In this document: positions 62,943-64,000 of the stretch, piece after piece | Layout: the number at the start of each line of letters is the position of its first letter | Position numbering within the stretch: position 1 is the stretch's first letter | Origin: Gonapodya prolifera JEL478 | Taxonomy: Eukaryota; Monoblepharomycota; Monoblepharidomycetes; Monoblepharidales; Gonapodyaceae | Assembly (NCBI GenBank): GCA_001574975.1 | Contig: KQ965766.1 | Location: forward strand, 1-64,000 | Length of the DNA stretch: 64,000 nt | Direction of reading: 5' to 3' | Program-made: the position numbers and the translations under genes | The notes under the pieces: model-generated | What the model saw: only the letters and a program-made list of their open reading frames with translations | Databases searched by the model: none | Told to the model about the DNA's origin: nothing

Positions 62943-64000
62943 TCAGAACGAGATAATCTCGTTCAAATTCGCATCTTGCCTTCCGACGCTCAGCTGGGGA
63001 ATCTGCGAGTACTTGTTGGCGAGCATCTGCCTTGTATTGCGGAGCACGTCTGAGTAGCTCTGGCGCGGGTTCTGGTGCAGGACGGAGAGGAGCGCCCAGG
63101 ACATGGCTCCGACGGGCGTTCCGGCAATTTTGGTGTCGGCGCTGCGGGGTGGGGTGAGGATGGGATGGGGAATGATGTGATCAACTGAAGGATCTGACCG
63201 CAACAGAGGCGTAGAAGACCGGCTCACCTCGTCTGCTCATCCATACACCCCGAGTAGCAATACACAACCTTATTCTCATGTCCCCAATCGTCTGTAAACT
63301 CCTCCTCGTCGTGGATCTGTCCCGCGCCCGCCTCAGCCTGCGCGGCCCTCTCGAGTCCCTTGGACCCAAACTTGTCCAACTTTTCAAAATGGTGCCAGAT
63401 ATCCTTGACATCGGAGAACAGGTCCTTTGCGGCGGCGATCCGGGTTTGGAGCGGGGCGTGCTTGTTGAATGCGATCTTACCGTTGGAAATGGCGGATTTG
63501 GCGTATTCGGTGAATTTGTGGACGGAGACGTTGCCTTTGGCGTCGGGGCGGAAGGTGTAGGGGAGTTCGAGCCTGGCGGGTGGGACGGGAGGGGACGGCA
63601 TCAAGCAGGGTTCATGTTGTGGCGAGGAAGGGCGAGTGAAGAGGTGGAAAAGATGTTTCTCACATGGTTCCGGAGTGGCAGCAGTCAAAAATAACGGTCA
63701 GTTTGACCCCCTGCGGAAGTGGGGAGACGAGCATCTTGTGAAGTTGCTACAACCCAGATGGCATTGGCAGTGAGAGTTCAAATTCGAGAGTGAAGCAACC
63801 ACATCAAGTCGAAATATGGAACTCACCGTGGACGTGATTTGACCAGCCTGCTTGTAATCCAATGGCACGATCGTATCGTCGAAATCAGGGTGGTCAGGTC
63901 GACTGTCGACGGGGTCTTGGACTTGGCTTCCGTGGCCGGACTTATATTACATTGAATGGGCCGGAGTGAGTACCAGGGGGAACGGCGACTTTGCCCGTCC
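62943..64000 (-). CDS. MCA1: Type I metacaspase, 5' end outside the window
   Basis: Minus-strand exons 63827-63940, 63664-63746, 63228-63572 and 62943-63141 keep one frame; at least one more exon lies beyond 63990. The catalytic His is in SGHGSQVQDPVDSRPDHPDF, and the catalytic Cys in LTVIFDCCHSG, followed by TMLELPYTFRPDAKGN. The p10-like part carries VVYCYSGCMDEQTSADTKIA, GTPVGAMSWALLSVLHQNP and PQLSVGRQDANLN to a stop at 62943-62945. Compared with the yeast enzyme there is an insertion of about 75 residues (KFTEYAKSAISNGKIAFN to FTDDWG) between the two parts. Metacaspases are calcium-dependent arginine/lysine-specific proteases linked to stress responses and protein quality control. Confidence 0.92.

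Noticed and set aside
1-64000. CRISPR arrays, operons, bacterial ribosome sites
   Set aside because: No regularly spaced short repeats of that kind; genes are intron-rich and eukaryotic.
1-64000. tRNA genes
   Set aside because: GGTTCGAA-like words (for example near 30668 and 33307) were checked by eye and are not preceded by A-box and cloverleaf pairing; a covariance-model search would be needed to exclude tRNAs fully.

Overview
The window is nuclear DNA of a filamentous fungus, most likely a basidiomycete of the Agaricomycotina. The reasons are many short GT-AG introns (about 50-100 nt) with their positions kept in clear eukaryotic orthologues, decayed hAT, Copia and probably Gypsy elements, several MYND-finger genes, a fungal type I metacaspase and dispersed 5S rRNA genes. 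Placement below that level is not supported by what I can see. Ten genes reconstruct as exon chains that stay in frame (Rab5, transaldolase, CWF19-like, enoyl-CoA hydratase, epoxide hydrolase, YTH protein, SNF4, C2-lipase, DUF218 protein, Tudor-SN), so the assembly is good there.

Layout. 0-4.6 kb is a transposon graveyard: a 146-bp-period repeat, three telomere-type hexamers inside a decayed hAT transposase, a GGCTTGG-rich low-complexity block, the 3' half of a dead Copia element and an LTR-like fragment. 4.7-9.6 kb holds Rab5, a damaged phytanoyl-CoA-dioxygenase-like gene (minus) and transaldolase. 10.0-11.7 kb is an unrecognised block with two arrays of AACCAC/GTGGTT motifs around about 1.1 kb of gene-like sequence, a candidate DNA transposon. 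11.76-12.8 kb is a diverged tandem duplication. 13.0-16.9 kb has a divergent pair, CWF19-like (minus) and enoyl-CoA hydratase (plus). 17.9-18.9 kb has a secreted-protein exon, a 52-N gap and a RING-finger end. 18.96-23.5 kb is an inverted repeat of about 475 bp per arm; each arm carries a 5S rRNA gene with an external TATA box, and the 3.6 kb between them contains a frameshifted ion:proton antiporter. 23.8-27.8 kb: epoxide hydrolase and a DsbA-like protein (minus). 27.9-30 kb: two tandem MYND genes, the first decayed. 30.5-33.4 kb: YTH-domain m6A-reader-like protein. 33.4-41.4 kb: poorly recognised, partly decayed genes, a small membrane protein and a degenerate CMGC kinase. 41.7-43.8 kb: SNF4/AMPK-gamma (minus). 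44.4-45.8 kb: broken coiled-coil ORF. 46.4-56.4 kb: three intact genes in a row on the plus strand, C2-lipase, DUF218 membrane protein and Tudor-SN. 56.6-64 kb: a broken MYND gene, a detached metacaspase C-terminus, a cysteine-rich secreted protein, two decayed copies of an RNA-polymerase-II-CTD-like heptad protein, and a metacaspase running off the right edge.

How the genes fit together. Most are unlinked housekeeping functions: endosome traffic, pentose phosphate pathway, beta-oxidation type chemistry, energy sensing, lipid turnover. Three (CWF19-like, YTH, Tudor-SN) act on RNA, but they are not arranged as a cluster. I did not find a clearly new multi-gene system. The best candidates for undescribed biology are the AACCAC-array element at 10-11.7 kb, the 5S-bearing inverted repeat around the antiporter, and the decayed CTD-like repeats beside the metacaspase.
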